NCBI GenBank assembly: GCA_018432645.1 | Contig: JAHDSP010000114.1 | Coordinates: 1-7,898, forward strand | Origin: Bacteroidales bacterium | GTDB lineage: Bacteria; Bacteroidota; Bacteroidia; Bacteroidales; DTU049 | DNA length: 7,898 bases | Direction of reading: 5' to 3' | In this document: piece by piece, positions 7,086 through 7,898 of the stretch | Position numbering within the stretch: the stretch's first letter is position 1 | Layout of the letters: the number at the start of each line of letters is the position of its first letter | Position numbers and translations under genes: made by a program | The notes under the pieces: generated by a model | Database searches by the model: none | Seen by the model: only the letters and a program-made list of their open reading frames with translations | Told to the model about the DNA's origin: nothing

Positions 7086-7133
7086 GTAATTACTTATTAA
7101 ATAAATAACTTTTTTTATTTAATTATGATTTTA

Positions 7134-7898
7134 CTATTTATTTTTAGATAATGTAAGTCCATAAATAAATTCTAGCCCGATATAATTAATCTTTTGCGAA
7201 AGTGTAGCGTAGCTATTATTTATTGTTGTGAATTCGTAAGAACCAAAAGTGGGCTCAGCTGGTGAATAATGAAGAATTATATTACACTGAAAAGTATTTT
7301 GATTTTTAAGAATTTCTTGAATACCATATTTGAAATAAACACTACCTTTTATTTTGTTAGGATTTCTAAAATCTGCAGTGAACAATGTAGCATTTTCAGT
7401 AGCACTAGTAAGGTAGGTTTCTACAATTTCTGTATGATTTTTAAATAAAAAACTAACTCTAGCTCCAGCTTCTAAAATATGGAAAGTATTTTTATTATTA
7501 GGAAAACGATATGATTTCTGTATAGATATAGGAATAGTCAAATATTTTTGAGTAATATTAGATTTATTAAATTTTGTAGTAGCTGTATTAGTAGAGTCAA
7601 AATAAGGTGCATAAGCATCATCAGGTAATTCCATTTCGAAATGTAGGTCGTAAAAAGTTATTCCACCACCGATACCGAAATTAAGTCCCCAGCCTTTGTT
7701 TAAATGCAAATAATAGCTGGTTGTAGCTTCTACACCAGGCATAGGATATGATCTTAATAGTTGACAATTTAAGTTATAATAATCTATACCAATATTTTCT
7801 ATTACTGCTGTAGTAAGAGAAAATTTTATTTGATTATTGTTTAACCATTTTGTAGTATCGGATTGAGCTTTTAGATTATTAATTAACAGAAAAAATGC
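7134..7898 (-). CDS. porin-like outer-membrane beta-barrel protein (N-terminus cut by window edge)
   Basis: The frame is open from the TAG at 7134 to the right edge, giving 254 residues; only a few N-terminal residues should be missing, because the visible start AFFLLINNLKAQS is the end of a signal peptide with a likely cut after KAQ. The mature chain alternates polar and aromatic or hydrophobic residues in short beta strands: YYLHLNKGWGLNFGIGGGITF (split over residues 63-83), YLTIPISI (117-124), VYFKYGIQEI and the final NYIGLEFIYGLTL. YLTIPISI resembles the strand found in Bacteroidota porin-family (OmpA-like barrel) proteins. The chain ends in SKNK rather than the usual terminal aromatic residue. 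It probably lies in the outer membrane; ligand and role are unknown. An internal ATG at 7742 is not the start, since coding continues upstream into a signal peptide. Confidence 0.85.
   Translation of the reverse strand, partial: AFFLLINNLKAQSDTTKWLNNNQIKFSLTTAVIENIGIDYYNLNCQLLRSYPMPGVEATTSYYLHLNKGWGLNFGIGGGITFYDLHFEMELPDDAYAPYFDSTNTATTKFNKSNITQKYLTIPISIQKSYRFPNNKNTFHILEAGARVSFLFKNHTEIVETYLTSATENATLFTADFRNPNKIKGSVYFKYGIQEILKNQNTFQCNIILHYSPAEPTFGSYEFTTINNSYATLSQKINYIGLEFIYGLTLSKNK

Noticed and set aside
7096..7130. AT-only inverted repeat between the barrel gene and the membrane protein promoter
   Set aside because: Seven A/T pairs in very AT-rich DNA are expected by chance and would form a weak stem.
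7134..7742. A 202-residue barrel protein starting at the ATG at 7742
   Set aside because: The frame continues upstream without a stop to the window edge and includes the end of a signal peptide, so the true start lies beyond 7898.
1..7898. CRISPR array, tRNA, rRNA, transposase or integrase
   Set aside because: No regularly spaced repeats, no cloverleaf or rRNA-like sequence, and no transposase or integrase motifs were seen on either strand.

Overview
The window looks like the chromosome of an AT-rich member of the Bacteroidota (Flavobacteriia-like). Evidence for this: strongly AT-biased coding and spacer DNA; A-rich leaders instead of Shine-Dalgarno sites; two exact TAnnTTTG promoter -7 boxes; small MKKL-type lipoproteins; and a porin-like outer-membrane barrel whose signal peptide ends in KAQS. 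All genes lie on the minus strand, so transcription runs from high to low coordinates.

Right part (7898 to about 5404), housekeeping or cell-envelope type genes: an outer-membrane beta-barrel protein cut by the right edge (7134-7898), a small five-helix membrane protein with its own promoter (6643-7047), then a two-gene unit of paralogous lipoproteins of the DUF4878 type (5951-6427 and 5455-5913). The unit starts at a clear promoter and ends at a strong hairpin terminator (5404-5436).

Middle (4904-5403): about 500 bases without a convincing gene. It holds a perfect 11-bp inverted repeat that resembles dispersed Bacteroidota hairpin repeats, a small less AT-rich patch, and a candidate promoter for the operon to its left.

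Left part (4903 to 1), a probable defence operon: a 1116-residue protein with an N-terminal phospholipase-D-type nuclease domain and a SNF2/helicase core, followed with a 4-base ATGA overlap by an Eco57I-like N6-adenine DNA methyltransferase that runs off the left edge just after its SAM-binding motif. The likely biology is an ATP-dependent restriction-modification system in which the methyltransferase marks self DNA and the fused nuclease-motor attacks unmarked DNA. The layout resembles parts of NgoAVII/CglI-type systems, DISARM and BREX, but what is visible matches none of them exactly. The rest of the operon lies outside the window, so completeness cannot be judged.
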